From the NCBI GenBank assembly GCA_946886245.1, contig CAMPIF010000094.1, positions 1 through 11,200 of the forward strand: a stretch of DNA of 11,200 nt, written 5' to 3'. A program made the position numbers and the translations under genes. The notes under the pieces are model-generated. The model had not been told where the DNA came from and ran no database searches. It saw nothing but the letters and a program-made list of their open reading frames with translations. Numbering within the stretch: position 1 is the first letter of the stretch; the number at the start of each line of letters is the position of its first letter. Below are positions 1 through 10,083 of this stretch, piece after piece. This stretch comes from Ectopseudomonas composti. GTDB taxonomy: Bacteria > Pseudomonadota > Gammaproteobacteria > Pseudomonadales > Pseudomonadaceae.

Positions 1-53
1 GCCTGGACGATGATCGTCCCGGGCCGTGGCGGCGGAGCGTCGCCGCGGGCGAT
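1..53. other. Stretch not matching MurF; possible junction at the window's left edge
   Basis: In the murF frame this stretch reads as a Pro/Arg/Asp-rich peptide ending in RRSVAAGD before the conserved PEKIVEAKGEI. MurF proteins normally carry a conserved NNA...AH segment just upstream, and none of the three forward frames or the reverse strand shows it. The change falls at a GATC tetramer (51-54). Seen: loss of family resemblance. Inferred: rearrangement, chimeric assembly or cloning junction. I cannot assign the origin of these bases. Confidence 0.5.
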
Positions 54-830
54 CCGGAAAAGATCGTCGAGGCCAAGGGCGAGATTCTCGAAGGCCTGCC
101 GAACGATGGCGTGGCCGTGCTCAACCTGGATGACAAGGCGTTCATCACCTGGCAGCGCCGCGCTGCCGGGCGCAAGGTGCTGAGCTTTGCCTTGCGCGAC
201 ACCCGCGCTGACTTCCACGGCAGCGATCTGGCCCGCGACGCGCGTGGCTGCCAGGGTTTCACCCTGCGTAGCCCGCTCGGCAGCGCGCGCATTCAGCTCA
301 ACCTGCTGGGCGAGCACAACGTGGCCAATGCGCTGGCGGCCTGTGCTGCCGCTCATGCCCTGGGCATGCCGTTGGTCGCCATGGTCGAAGGGCTGGAAAG
401 CCTGCAACCGGTCAAGGGCCGCGCCGTAGCGCAGCTTGCGCCGAACGGCGTGCGAGTCATCGATGACAGTTACAACGCCAACCCGGTGTCCATGTGTGCG
501 GCGGTGGATATACTCGCCGGCTTCTCCGGTCGCACCGTTCTGGTGCTGGGAGACATGGGCGAGCTGGGCGAATGGGCCGAACAAGGCCATCGCGATGTCG
601 GCCGCCATGCCGCCGGCAAGGTCGATGCGCTGTATGCCGTTGGCCCGCTGATGCGCCATGCGGTCGAGGAGTTCGGCTCAAAAGGCCGTCACTTCGTCGA
701 TCAGGCCGAGCTGATCGAAGCACTGCGTGCCGAACAGTCCGGCAGCACACTACTAATCAAGGGTTCACGCAGCGCAGCCATGGACAAGGTCGTGGCGGCG
801 CTGTGTGGCGTATCTGGGGAGATTCACTAA
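3..830 (+). CDS. murF: UDP-MurNAc-tripeptide:D-Ala-D-Ala ligase MurF, C-terminal part (5' partial)
   Basis: MurF is the cytoplasmic ATP-dependent ligase that adds D-Ala-D-Ala to UDP-MurNAc-tripeptide, the last soluble step of peptidoglycan precursor synthesis. The N-terminal and ATP P-loop portions lie outside the window; about 258 recognisable residues remain of a family length near 455. Clear MurF signatures are PEKIVEAKGEI (about 54-86), GEHNVANAL (309-335), DDSYNANP (462-485), GDMGELGE (549-572) and KGSRSAAM (759-782) near the C-terminus. The frame stays open back to base 3, but the codons before about base 54 do not resemble MurF, where a conserved NNA...AH segment is expected, so the true MurF part probably begins near base 54. 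The stop TAA abuts the mraY start. GTG at 111 is an internal codon, not the start. Identity is very secure; only the left edge is doubtful. Confidence 0.93.
   Translation: MDDDRPGPWRRSVAAGDPEKIVEAKGEILEGLPNDGVAVLNLDDKAFITWQRRAAGRKVLSFALRDTRADFHGSDLARDARGCQGFTLRSPLGSARIQLNLLGEHNVANALAACAAAHALGMPLVAMVEGLESLQPVKGRAVAQLAPNGVRVIDDSYNANPVSMCAAVDILAGFSGRTVLVLGDMGELGEWAEQGHRDVGRHAAGKVDALYAVGPLMRHAVEEFGSKGRHFVDQAELIEALRAEQSGSTLLIKGSRSAAMDKVVAALCGVSGEIH
816..821 (+). promoter_or_regulatory. Ribosome binding site of mraY
   Basis: GGGGAG lies nine bases before the ATG at 831, inside the last codons of murF. It supports that start and implies translation of mraY coupled to murF. Confidence 0.6.
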
Positions 831-1913
831 ATGCTGCTGCTGCTGGCGGAGTACCTGCAACAGTTCCACAAGGGCTTCGCGGTCTTTCAGTACCTGACCC
901 TGCGCGGCATCCTCGGCGTGCTCACCGCCCTGGCGCTGTCGCTGTGGCTTGGCCCGTGGATGATCCGTACCCTGCAGATACGTCAGATCGGTCAGGCGGT
1001 GCGCCACGATGGCCCGCAGTCGCACCTGTCGAAGAAAGGCACGCCGACCATGGGCGGCGCGCTGATCCTCAGTGCCATTACCGTGAGCACGTTGCTCTGG
1101 GCCGACCTGTCCAACCGCTACGTCTGGGTGGTGCTGGCCGTGACCCTGGCGTTCGGCGCCATCGGTTGGGTCGATGACTACCGCAAGGTGATCGAGAAGA
1201 ACTCGCGGGGGCTGCCGAGCCGCTGGAAGTACTTCTGGCAGTCGGTGTTCGGCCTCGCTGCTGCCGTCTTCCTTTATATGACTGCGCAGAACCCGGTGGA
1301 AACCACCCTGATCCTGCCGCTGCTGAAGGATGTCGCCATTCCCCTGGGCGCCGGCTTCGTGGTGCTGACCTACTTCGTCATCGTCGGTACCAGCAATGCG
1401 GTGAACCTCACCGATGGCCTCGACGGCCTGGCCATCCTGCCCACCGTGATGGTGGCCGGTGCGCTGGCGATCTTCTGCTACCTGTCGGGCAACGTGAACT
1501 TCGCCGAGTACCTGCTGATTCCCTACGTGCCGGGCGCCGGTGAGCTGATCGTGTTCTGCGCCGCGCTGGTTGGCGCCGGCCTGGGCTTTCTGTGGTTCAA
1601 CACCTACCCGGCGCAGGTGTTCATGGGTGACGTCGGCGCGCTGGCGCTCGGCGCCGCGTTGGGCACCATCGCCGTGATCGTTCGCCAGGAAGTCGTGCTG
1701 TTCATCATGGGCGGGGTGTTCGTCATGGAAACCCTGTCGGTGATCATCCAGGTCGCCAGCTTCAAGCTGACCGGCAAGCGCGTATTTCGCATGGCACCGA
1801 TCCACCACCATTTCGAACTCAAGGGCTGGCCTGAGCCGCGTGTGATCGTCCGTTTCTGGATCATCACCGTGATTCTCGTGCTGATCGGCCTGGCCACCCT
1901 GAAACTGAGGTAA
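831..1913 (+). CDS. mraY: Phospho-MurNAc-pentapeptide translocase MraY (lipid I synthase)
   Basis: MraY is an integral inner-membrane enzyme that transfers phospho-MurNAc-pentapeptide from UDP to undecaprenyl phosphate, giving lipid I. The 360-residue length matches the family. Many hydrophobic segments are visible, consistent with the ten-helix fold. Key motifs are [10 protein letters not shown] (67-76), the Mg-binding acidic pair in VDDYRK (D115-D116), [10 protein letters not shown] (192-201), [10 protein letters not shown] (265-274, with D267) and [14 protein letters not shown] (322-335) with the histidine cluster. Its ATG follows the murF stop with no gap, and murD begins six bases after its TAA, so it sits in a tightly packed operon between the enzyme making its substrate (MurF) and other precursor enzymes. 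Nothing unusual is seen. Confidence 0.98.
   Translation: MLLLLAEYLQQFHKGFAVFQYLTLRGILGVLTALALSLWLGPWMIRTLQIRQIGQAVRHDGPQSHLSKKGTPTMGGALILSAITVSTLLWADLSNRYVWVVLAVTLAFGAIGWVDDYRKVIEKNSRGLPSRWKYFWQSVFGLAAAVFLYMTAQNPVETTLILPLLKDVAIPLGAGFVVLTYFVIVGTSNAVNLTDGLDGLAILPTVMVAGALAIFCYLSGNVNFAEYLLIPYVPGAGELIVFCAALVGAGLGFLWFNTYPAQVFMGDVGALALGAALGTIAVIVRQEVVLFIMGGVFVMETLSVIIQVASFKLTGKRVFRMAPIHHHFELKGWPEPRVIVRFWIITVILVLIGLATLKLR
1906..1910 (+). promoter_or_regulatory. Probable ribosome binding site of murD
   Basis: TGAGG lies nine bases upstream of the GTG at 1920 and overlaps the last codons of mraY. It is a weak site, paired with a non-ATG start, so murD translation probably depends partly on ribosomes finishing mraY. 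That coupling is an inference. Confidence 0.4.
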
Positions 1914-1919
1914 TAGAGC

Positions 1920-3266
1920 GTGTCATTGATCGCTTCCGACCAGTTCCGCATCGTTGTCGGCCTCGGCAAGAGCGGCATGTCCCTGGTGCGCTTCCTGGCG
2001 CAGCAGGGTGTGCGCTTTGCCGTGGCCGACACGCGCGTGAACCCGCCGGAGCTGGAGACGCTCAAGCGTGACTACCCGCAGGTGGAAGTACGTTGCGGCG
2101 AGCTGGAGGTGGACTTCCTCTGCCGCGCCTCGGAACTGTACGTAAGCCCCGGCCTGGCCGTGGCGACTCCAGCGCTGGCCGAAGCCGCTGCGCGCGGGGT
2201 GAAGCTGTCCGGCGATATCGACCTGTTCGCCCGCCACGCCAAGGCACCGATCGTCGCCATCACCGGCTCCAACGCCAAGAGCACCGTCACCACCCTGGTC
2301 GGCGAGATGGCGGCCGCTGCCGGCAAGCGCGTCGCCGTGGGCGGCAACCTCGGTATGCCGGCGCTGGATCTGCTGGCCGAGGATGTCGAGCTGTACGTGC
2401 TGGAGCTGTCCAGTTTCCAGCTGGAGACCACCGATCAGCTCAACGCCGAAGTGGCGACCTGCCTGAACATCAGCGAAGACCACATGGACCGTTACAGCGG
2501 TCTGCCGGCCTATCACCTGGCCAAGCATCGGATCTTCCGGGGTGCCCGTCAGGTGGTGATCAACCGCGACGACGCACTGTCGCGTCCGCTGATCGCCGAC
2601 CAGGTCACCTGCTGGGAATTCGGCCTGGGCAAGCCGGACTTCAAACGCTTCGGTTTGCTCGAAGACAACGGCGAGAAGTGCCTGGCGTTTCGCTTCGACG
2701 CGCTGCTGCCGGTGAGCGAGCTGAAGATCCGTGGCGCGCACAACCAGTCCAACGCCCTGGCGGCGCTGGCGCTCGGTCATGCCGTTGGCCTGCCGATGGA
2801 TGCCATGCTCGCCACCCTGCGCCAGTTCGCCGGCTTGCCGCATCGCTGCCAGTGGGTCGGTGAGCGCGCCGGGGTGAATTATTACGATGACTCCAAGGCC
2901 ACCAACGTCGGAGCGGCGCTGGCAGCCATCGAAGGCCTGGGCGCGGATATCGCCGGCAAGCTGGTGTTGATCGCCGGGGGCGATGGCAAGGGCGCAGATT
3001 TCAGCGCGCTGAAGAATCCGGTCGCGCGTTTCTGCCGGGCGGTGGTGCTGCTGGGACGTGATGCTCAGCGCCTGGCCGACACCCTGGGCGACGCCGTACC
3101 GCAGGTGCGGGTAGCGAGTCTGGAGGAAGCCGTGCAGCGCTGCAGCGAGCTGGCCGAGGCCGGCGACGCCGTGCTGCTGTCGCCGGCCTGCGCCAGCCTG
3201 GACATGTTCAAGAACTTCGAAGAGCGCGGACGCCTGTTCGCCCAGGCTGTGGAGGGGCTCGTCTGA
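1920..3266 (+). CDS. murD: UDP-MurNAc-L-alanine:D-glutamate ligase MurD
   Basis: MurD is the cytoplasmic ligase that adds D-glutamate to UDP-MurNAc-L-Ala using ATP. The 448 residues match the family. In order: an N-terminal Rossmann-like UDP-binding domain starting IVVGLGKSGMS (11-21); the ATP P-loop GSNAKST (116-122); LELSSFQLE (161-169); SEDHMDRY (185-192) followed by K202, which aligns with the carbamylated lysine of E. coli MurD (K198); and a C-terminal domain with HRCQWV, YDDSKATN, GGDGKGADF and LLSPACASLDMFKNFEERG. The start is GTG at 1920, chosen because MSLIASDQFRIVVGLG fits Pseudomonas MurD N-termini; no ATG lies near. The residue before the P-loop lysine is Ala (A119), where E. coli has Gly. 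The stop overlaps the ftsW start by one base (TGATG). Confidence 0.97.
   Translation: MSLIASDQFRIVVGLGKSGMSLVRFLAQQGVRFAVADTRVNPPELETLKRDYPQVEVRCGELEVDFLCRASELYVSPGLAVATPALAEAAARGVKLSGDIDLFARHAKAPIVAITGSNAKSTVTTLVGEMAAAAGKRVAVGGNLGMPALDLLAEDVELYVLELSSFQLETTDQLNAEVATCLNISEDHMDRYSGLPAYHLAKHRIFRGARQVVINRDDALSRPLIADQVTCWEFGLGKPDFKRFGLLEDNGEKCLAFRFDALLPVSELKIRGAHNQSNALAALALGHAVGLPMDAMLATLRQFAGLPHRCQWVGERAGVNYYDDSKATNVGAALAAIEGLGADIAGKLVLIAGGDGKGADFSALKNPVARFCRAVVLLGRDAQRLADTLGDAVPQVRVASLEEAVQRCSELAEAGDAVLLSPACASLDMFKNFEERGRLFAQAVEGLV
3251..3257 (+). promoter_or_regulatory. Ribosome binding site of ftsW
   Basis: GGAGGGG lies eight bases before the ATG at 3266, inside the end of murD. Together with the TGATG stop-start overlap it supports termination-reinitiation coupling. 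Confidence 0.65.
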
Positions 3267-4474
3267 TGCTGTCCTTCCTGCAGATTCGTCCCTCGCCACT
3301 ACTGGGTCGCGGCCTCGATCTGGACTTCCCGCTGCTGGCCGGTTGCCTGGGCCTGCTCGGCCTCGGCCTGGTGATGATCGCTTCGGCGTCTTCGGAAGTG
3401 GCTGCAGCGCAGACCGGCAGCCCGCTCTATCACATGATTCGCCATCTGATTTACCTGGTGATCGGCCTGGGTGCCGCTGGCGTGGTGCTGTTGGTGCCGA
3501 TGAGCATCTGGCAGCGTTACGGCTGGATCATGCTGCTGGCGGCTTTCGCCCTGCTGGTGCTGGTGCTGGTGCCGGGAATCGGCCGTGAGGTCAACGGCGC
3601 GCGGCGCTGGATCGGCTTCGGCGCGTTCAACGTGCAGCCGTCGGAAATCGCCAAGGTGTTTGTCGTGGTCTACCTGGCCGGCTACCTGGTGCGGCGTCAG
3701 GAAGAAGTGCGCGAGAGTTGGGCCGGTTTCTTCAAGCCTTTCGTCGTGCTGCTGCCAATGGCCGGCCTGTTGCTGCTGGAGCCTGACTTCGGTGCCACCG
3801 TGGTGATGATGGGCTCGGCCATGGCCATGCTGTTCCTCGGCGGCGTCGGCCTGCTGCGCTTCGGCCTGATGGTGGCCCTGGCGGTCGGCGCGGTGTTCGT
3901 CCTGGTGCAGACCCAGGAATACCGTCTGCAGCGCCTGATCACCTTCACCGACCCCTGGGCCGACCAGTACGGCGCAGGCTACCAGCTGACCCAGGCACTG
4001 ATCGCCTTCGGCCGCGGCGAGTGGTTCGGTGTCGGTCTGGGCAACAGCATCCAGAAGCAGTTCTACCTGCCGGAAGCCCACACCGACTTCGTCTTCTCGG
4101 TGCTGGCCGAGGAGCTCGGCCTGGTTGGCGCGCTGGCCACCCTGGGGCTGTTCGTCTTCGTCAGTGTACGTGCGCTGTACGTCGGTCTGTGGGCCGAGAA
4201 GGCCAAGCAGTTCTTCTCTGCCTATGTCGCCTACGGTCTGGCGTTCCTGTGGATCGGTCAGTTCCTGATCAATATCGGCGTGAACACCGGTCTGTTGCCG
4301 ACCAAGGGCCTGACCCTGCCGTTCCTCAGCTACGGCGGCTCGTCGCTGGTGATCTGCTGCGTGAGTCTGGCGCTGCTGCTGCGTATCGAGTGGGAGCGGC
4401 GCAACATCCTGGGTAACGAGGACGTGGATTTCACCGAAGCGGATTTTGCCGAGGAGGTCAGCCATGCGCGGTAA
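3266..4474 (+). CDS. ftsW: Septal peptidoglycan glycosyltransferase FtsW (SEDS family)
   Basis: FtsW is the inner-membrane SEDS glycosyltransferase that polymerises lipid II into septal glycan strands, working with the transpeptidase FtsI (PBP3, not in this window). The 402 residues contain about ten hydrophobic segments. Family motifs are NGARRWIGFG (110-119), QPSEIAK (124-130), EPDFGATVV (172-180), the PEAHTDF segment (269-275), whose D274 aligns with the catalytic aspartate of SEDS enzymes, and LPFLSYGGSS (351-360). A short acidic cytoplasmic tail follows the last helix. FtsW rather than RodA is supported by its place between murD and murG in the dcw cluster and by overall resemblance. Its last 11 bases overlap murG, and the murG ribosome binding site lies inside its coding sequence. 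Confidence 0.97.
   Translation: MLSFLQIRPSPLLGRGLDLDFPLLAGCLGLLGLGLVMIASASSEVAAAQTGSPLYHMIRHLIYLVIGLGAAGVVLLVPMSIWQRYGWIMLLAAFALLVLVLVPGIGREVNGARRWIGFGAFNVQPSEIAKVFVVVYLAGYLVRRQEEVRESWAGFFKPFVVLLPMAGLLLLEPDFGATVVMMGSAMAMLFLGGVGLLRFGLMVALAVGAVFVLVQTQEYRLQRLITFTDPWADQYGAGYQLTQALIAFGRGEWFGVGLGNSIQKQFYLPEAHTDFVFSVLAEELGLVGALATLGLFVFVSVRALYVGLWAEKAKQFFSAYVAYGLAFLWIGQFLINIGVNTGLLPTKGLTLPFLSYGGSSLVICCVSLALLLRIEWERRNILGNEDVDFTEADFAEEVSHAR
4451..4457 (+). promoter_or_regulatory. Ribosome binding site of murG, decides the start
   Basis: GAGGAGG ends six bases before the ATG at 4464, inside the 3' end of ftsW. It favours this ATG over an in-frame TTG at 4446, which lies upstream of the site and would only add a six-residue leader not expected in MurG. 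Confidence 0.75.
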
Positions 4475-5526
4475 TGTGCTGATCATGGCCGGCGGCACCG
4501 GTGGTCACGTATTCCCGGCGCTGGCCTGCGCGCGCGAGTTCCAGGCGCGCGGTTACGTCGTGCACTGGCTGGGCACGCCGCGTGGCATCGAGAACGAACT
4601 GGTCCCGCAGGCAGGCCTGCCGCTGCACCTGATCAACGTCAGCGGCCTGCGTGGCAAGGGCAAGCTGTCCTTGCTCAAGGCGCCGTTCCAGCTGTTGCGT
4701 TCGCTGCTGCAGGCGCGTCGTATCGTGCGTGAACTGCAGCCGGTGTGCGTGCTCGGCATGGGCGGCTATGTCACCGGGCCTGGCGGTCTGGCCGCGCGCA
4801 TGGCCGGTGTGCCGCTGGTGATTCATGAGCAGAACGCCGTGGCCGGTACCGCCAATCGTCTGCTGTCGCGCATCGCCACGCGCATCTGCGAGGCTTTCCC
4901 TAACACCTTCGCGGTTTCCGACAAGCGCCGCACCACTGGCAACCCGGTGCGTGAGGAGCTGTTCCTGGAAACGCCGCGCGAGCCGCTGGCCGGTCGCAAG
5001 CCGAAACTGCTGGTGCTGGGCGGCAGCCTGGGTGCCGAGCCGCTGAACAAATTGCTGCCTGCCGCGCTGGGGAAAATCCCTGCTGACCTGCGTCCGCAGG
5101 TGTTCCATCAGGCCGGCAAGCAACATGCCGAAATCACTGCGGAGCGTTATCGCGATGCCGCGGTCGAAGCCGAGGTCGCGCCCTTCATCAAGGACATGGC
5201 TCGCGCTTATGGCTGGGCCGATCTGGTGGTTTGCCGCGCCGGTGCGCTGACTGTCAGCGAACTGGCCGCAGCCGGTCTGCCGTCGTTTCTCGTGCCACTG
5301 CCGCACGCCATCGACGACCACCAGAGCCGCAATGCCGAATATCTGGCGAAGGAGGGCGCCGCTGTCCTTCTTGCGCAACATGCCACTGACGCGGACACGC
5401 TCGCCGCGCAGCTCACCGAGGTTCTGATGCACCTGGAAAAACTCAATGTTATGGGCGCCACCGCGCGTCGCCTGGCCAAGCCCGATGCCACCCGCTCGGT
5501 GGTCGACATCTGCCAGGAGGTGATGC

Positions 5527-5534
<8 letters not shown>
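4464..5534 (+). CDS. murG: Lipid II synthase MurG (UDP-GlcNAc transferase)
   Basis: MurG is the peripheral inner-membrane GT-B glycosyltransferase on the cytoplasmic face that adds GlcNAc from UDP-GlcNAc to lipid I, giving lipid II. The 356-residue length is typical. The N-terminal acceptor domain has the glycine-rich [11 protein letters not shown] (10-20), GGYVTGP (100-106) and HEQNAVAG (121-128). The C-terminal UDP-GlcNAc domain has LGGSLGA (185-191), [10 protein letters not shown] (258-267) and [10 protein letters not shown] (278-287) followed by RNA. The ATG at 4464 begins [14 protein letters not shown], matching known Pseudomonas N-termini. It overlaps ftsW by 11 bases and murC by 8, so its translation is probably coupled on both sides. 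It supplies the substrate polymerised by the upstream gene's product, FtsW. Confidence 0.97.
5515..5520 (+). promoter_or_regulatory. Ribosome binding site of murC, decides a GTG start
   Basis: AGGAGG, a consensus anti-16S match, ends six bases before the GTG at 5527 and lies inside the end of murG. The nearby ATG at 5523 is a murG codon in another frame, so the site supports GTG as the murC start. Confidence 0.75.
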
Positions 5535-7907
<2,373 letters not shown>

Positions 7908-7910
7908 GCG

Positions 7911-8777
7911 ATGAGCATCGCTCTGCGTCATCAGGACTCGCTGAGGGCTCCGCAACGCGGCAAGCCCGCGCCGCGTGGCGCCAGCCGTCTGGTGGCCAAG
8001 GAGCCGATGCGTCTGCGCATGCCCAAGGCGGATTTCTCCTGGGTTGGACGGCTGCTCTGGCCGCTGGTGCTGGTCGGTCTGGGCTTTGGCGCTTACGAAG
8101 GGGCGCTGCGCCTGCTGCCGTACGCCGACCGCCCGATTGCGCGCATCAGCGTGCAGGGTGATCTGGCTTATGTCAGTCAGCAGGCGGTGCAGCGGCGGAT
8201 CGCGCCGTACATCGAGGCGAGCTTCTTCAGTGCTGACCTGCGTGGCATGCGCGAGGAACTCGAGCGCATGCCCTGGATCGCCCACGCCGAAGTGCGTCGC
8301 GTCTGGCCGGATCAGATCGACGTGCGCCTGGAAGAACAGCTGCCCATCGCCCGTTGGGGCGACGAGGCACTGCTCAACAACCAGGGTCAGGCGTTCGCGC
8401 CGCAGGAGCTGGACAACTATCAGCATCTGCCGCAGCTGTCCGGCCCGAAGCGGGCGCAGCCGAAGGTGATGCAGCAGTATCAGATGCTCAGTCAGCTGCT
8501 GCGGCCGCTGGGCTTCACCGTGGTCGGGCTGCAGTTGCGCGAGCGCGGCAGCTGGTTCCTCTCGGCCACCGAGAATGCCAGCGGTCAGCGCATCGACATC
8601 CTGCTGGGACGTGATCACGTGGTGGAAAAAATGCGTCGTTTTGCCGCCATCTACGAGCGGGAGCTGAAAGAACAAAGCGCGAACATCGCGCGCATCGACC
8701 TGCGTTATGCCAACGGCCTGGCCGTTGCCTGGCGTGAGCCGGTGGAGCCGGCTACGGCCGAGCAGAAAGTGAATTGA
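7911..8777 (+). CDS. ftsQ: Cell division protein FtsQ
   Basis: FtsQ is a bitopic inner-membrane divisome protein that recruits FtsB and FtsL and links the cytoplasmic ring to the periplasmic synthesis machinery. The 288 residues show the expected plan: a basic cytoplasmic N-terminus (1-43, rich in Arg and Lys), one transmembrane segment (about 45-68, [20 protein letters not shown]), then a periplasmic POTRA domain (about 76-143) starting near [13 protein letters not shown] and containing [21 protein letters not shown] (120-140 region), and a beta domain running to the C-terminus that includes LLNNQGQAF and [16 protein letters not shown]. The position between ddlB and ftsA is the canonical dcw arrangement and supports the call, since FtsQ diverges faster than its neighbours. 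Its TGA is followed by ftsA after 16 bases. Nothing unusual is seen. Confidence 0.96.
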   Translation: MSIALRHQDSLRAPQRGKPAPRGASRLVAKEPMRLRMPKADFSWVGRLLWPLVLVGLGFGAYEGALRLLPYADRPIARISVQGDLAYVSQQAVQRRIAPYIEASFFSADLRGMREELERMPWIAHAEVRRVWPDQIDVRLEEQLPIARWGDEALLNNQGQAFAPQELDNYQHLPQLSGPKRAQPKVMQQYQMLSQLLRPLGFTVVGLQLRERGSWFLSATENASGQRIDILLGRDHVVEKMRRFAAIYERELKEQSANIARIDLRYANGLAVAWREPVEPATAEQKVN

Positions 8778-8784
8778 GGAGAGG
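8776..8784 (+). promoter_or_regulatory. Ribosome binding site of ftsA
   Basis: GAGGAGAGG overlaps the ftsQ stop codon and ends nine bases before the ATG at 8794. A second partial site, AGGA, lies closer at 8786-8789. Confidence 0.6.
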
Positions 8785-8793
8785 CAGGACTAA

Positions 8794-10041
8794 ATGAATA
8801 GCGCGCAGAGCGGCAAGATGATCGTTGGCCTGGACATCGGCACCTCCAAGGTGGTGGCGCTGGTGGGCGAGGTGACGGCCGACGGCCAGCTGGAAATCGT
8901 CGGTATCGGCACTCATCCGTCGCGCGGGCTGAAAAAGGGCGTGGTGGTCAATATCGAATCTACCGTGGCCTCGATTCAGCGTGCCGTGGAAGAGGCGCAG
9001 CGGATGGCTGGCTGCCGCATTCACTCGGCGTTCGTCGGTGTGGCCGGCAATCACATCCGCAGCCTGAACAGCCACGGCATCGTAGCCATCCGTGATCGCG
9101 AAGTCAGCCCGGCCGACATCGAGCGCGTGCTCGACGCCGCGCAGGCCGTGGCGATCCCGGCGGACCAGCGCGTGCTGCACACCCTGGCGCAGGACTACGT
9201 GATCGACAACCAGGAGGGCGTGCGCGAGCCACTGGGCATGTCCGGCGTGCGTCTGGAGGCCAAGGTGCACGTGGTGACCTGCGCCGTGAACGCTGCGCAG
9301 AACATCGAGAAGTGCGTGCGCCGCTGCGGCCTGGAAGTCGACGACATCATCCTCGAGCAGCTGGCTTCGGCTTACTCGGTGCTGACCGAGGACGAGAAGG
9401 AACTGGGCGTGTGCCTGGTGGACATCGGCGGCGGCACCACCGATATCGCCATCTTCACCGAAGGCGCCATTCGCCATACCGCGGTGATCCCGATTGCCGG
9501 TGACCAGGTCACCAACGACATCGCCATGGCCCTGCGCACGCCGACCCAGTACGCCGAGGAAATCAAGATTCGCTACGCCTGCGCCCTGGCCAAACTGGCC
9601 GGTGCTGGCGAAACCATCAAGGTGCCCAGCGTCGGCGACCGTCCGCCGCGCGACCTCTCGCGTCAGTCCCTGGCCGAAGTGGTCGAGCCGCGTTACGACG
9701 AGCTGTTCACCCTGGTGCAGGCCGAGCTGCGTCGCAGCGGCTACGAAGACCTGATCCCGGCCGGCATCGTCATGACCGGCGGCACGGCGAAGATGGAAGG
9801 CGCGGTCGAGCTGGCCGAGGAAATCTTCCATATGCCGGTGCGGCTCGGTGTGCCGCACAGCGTCAAGGGCATGGGCGACGTGGTGCGCAACCCGATTTAT
9901 TCCACCGGTGTGGGTTTGCTGTTGTACGGGCTGCAAAAGCAGAACGACGGCATTTCCATGTCGGTGGGCAGTCCTTACCAGGACGAAAGCAAAACCCCGG
10001 TACTCGAACGCATCAAGCGTTGGGTGCAAGGCAATTTCTAA
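8794..10041 (+). CDS. ftsA: Cell division protein FtsA, actin-like Z-ring membrane tether
   Basis: FtsA is an actin-family ATP-binding protein that tethers FtsZ filaments to the inner membrane and helps recruit later divisome proteins. The 415 residues match the family. Visible features are the phosphate-1 loop VGLDIGTSKV (11-20), SRGLKKGVVVNIE (43-55), the FtsA-specific 1C subdomain inserted about 85-163, phosphate-2 VDIGGGTTDIAIF (209-221), the adenosine-region motif AGIVMTGGTAKMEG (323-336), and a C-terminal amphipathic helix PVLERIKRWVQGNF (402-415), the membrane-targeting sequence. The ATG at 8794 gives MNSAQSGKMIVGLDIG, like Pseudomonas homologues. It precedes ftsZ by 42 bases, the largest gap in the window. 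Confidence 0.98.
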   Translation: MNSAQSGKMIVGLDIGTSKVVALVGEVTADGQLEIVGIGTHPSRGLKKGVVVNIESTVASIQRAVEEAQRMAGCRIHSAFVGVAGNHIRSLNSHGIVAIRDREVSPADIERVLDAAQAVAIPADQRVLHTLAQDYVIDNQEGVREPLGMSGVRLEAKVHVVTCAVNAAQNIEKCVRRCGLEVDDIILEQLASAYSVLTEDEKELGVCLVDIGGGTTDIAIFTEGAIRHTAVIPIAGDQVTNDIAMALRTPTQYAEEIKIRYACALAKLAGAGETIKVPSVGDRPPRDLSRQSLAEVVEPRYDELFTLVQAELRRSGYEDLIPAGIVMTGGTAKMEGAVELAEEIFHMPVRLGVPHSVKGMGDVVRNPIYSTGVGLLLYGLQKQNDGISMSVGSPYQDESKTPVLERIKRWVQGNF

Positions 10042-10083
10042 ATTTGCAGTAGGCGTTACAACTAGAAAGGAAGGAGAGGGATC
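10042..10083 (+). promoter_or_regulatory. ftsA-ftsZ intergenic leader with strong ribosome binding site
   Basis: This 42-base gap is more AT-rich than the rest of the window. It ends in the purine-rich AAGGAGAGGG (10071-10080), whose AGGAG core lies seven bases before the ftsZ ATG. This is one of the strongest ribosome binding sites here and fits the high FtsZ level cells need (inference). I see no convincing -35/-10 pair and no terminator in the gap. Confidence 0.6.

Noticed and set aside
831..845. Short CTG repeat at the mraY start codons
   Set aside because: Four leucine codons in a row at a membrane protein N-terminus are ordinary in GC-rich genomes; too short to be called a repeat element.
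4446..4463. Upstream in-frame TTG start for murG
   Set aside because: It lies before the GAGGAGG site, and the extra residues do not fit MurG N-termini; ATG 4464 is better supported.
10031..10047. Possible hairpin over the ftsA stop codon (GCAA...TTGC)
   Set aside because: The stem is only four pairs with a nine-base loop and no T-run, so it is not a credible terminator.
10044..10075. Possible promoter in the ftsA-ftsZ gap, with TTGCAG as a -35 candidate
   Set aside because: No -10-like hexamer lies at suitable spacing; the expected place is the purine-rich ribosome binding region.
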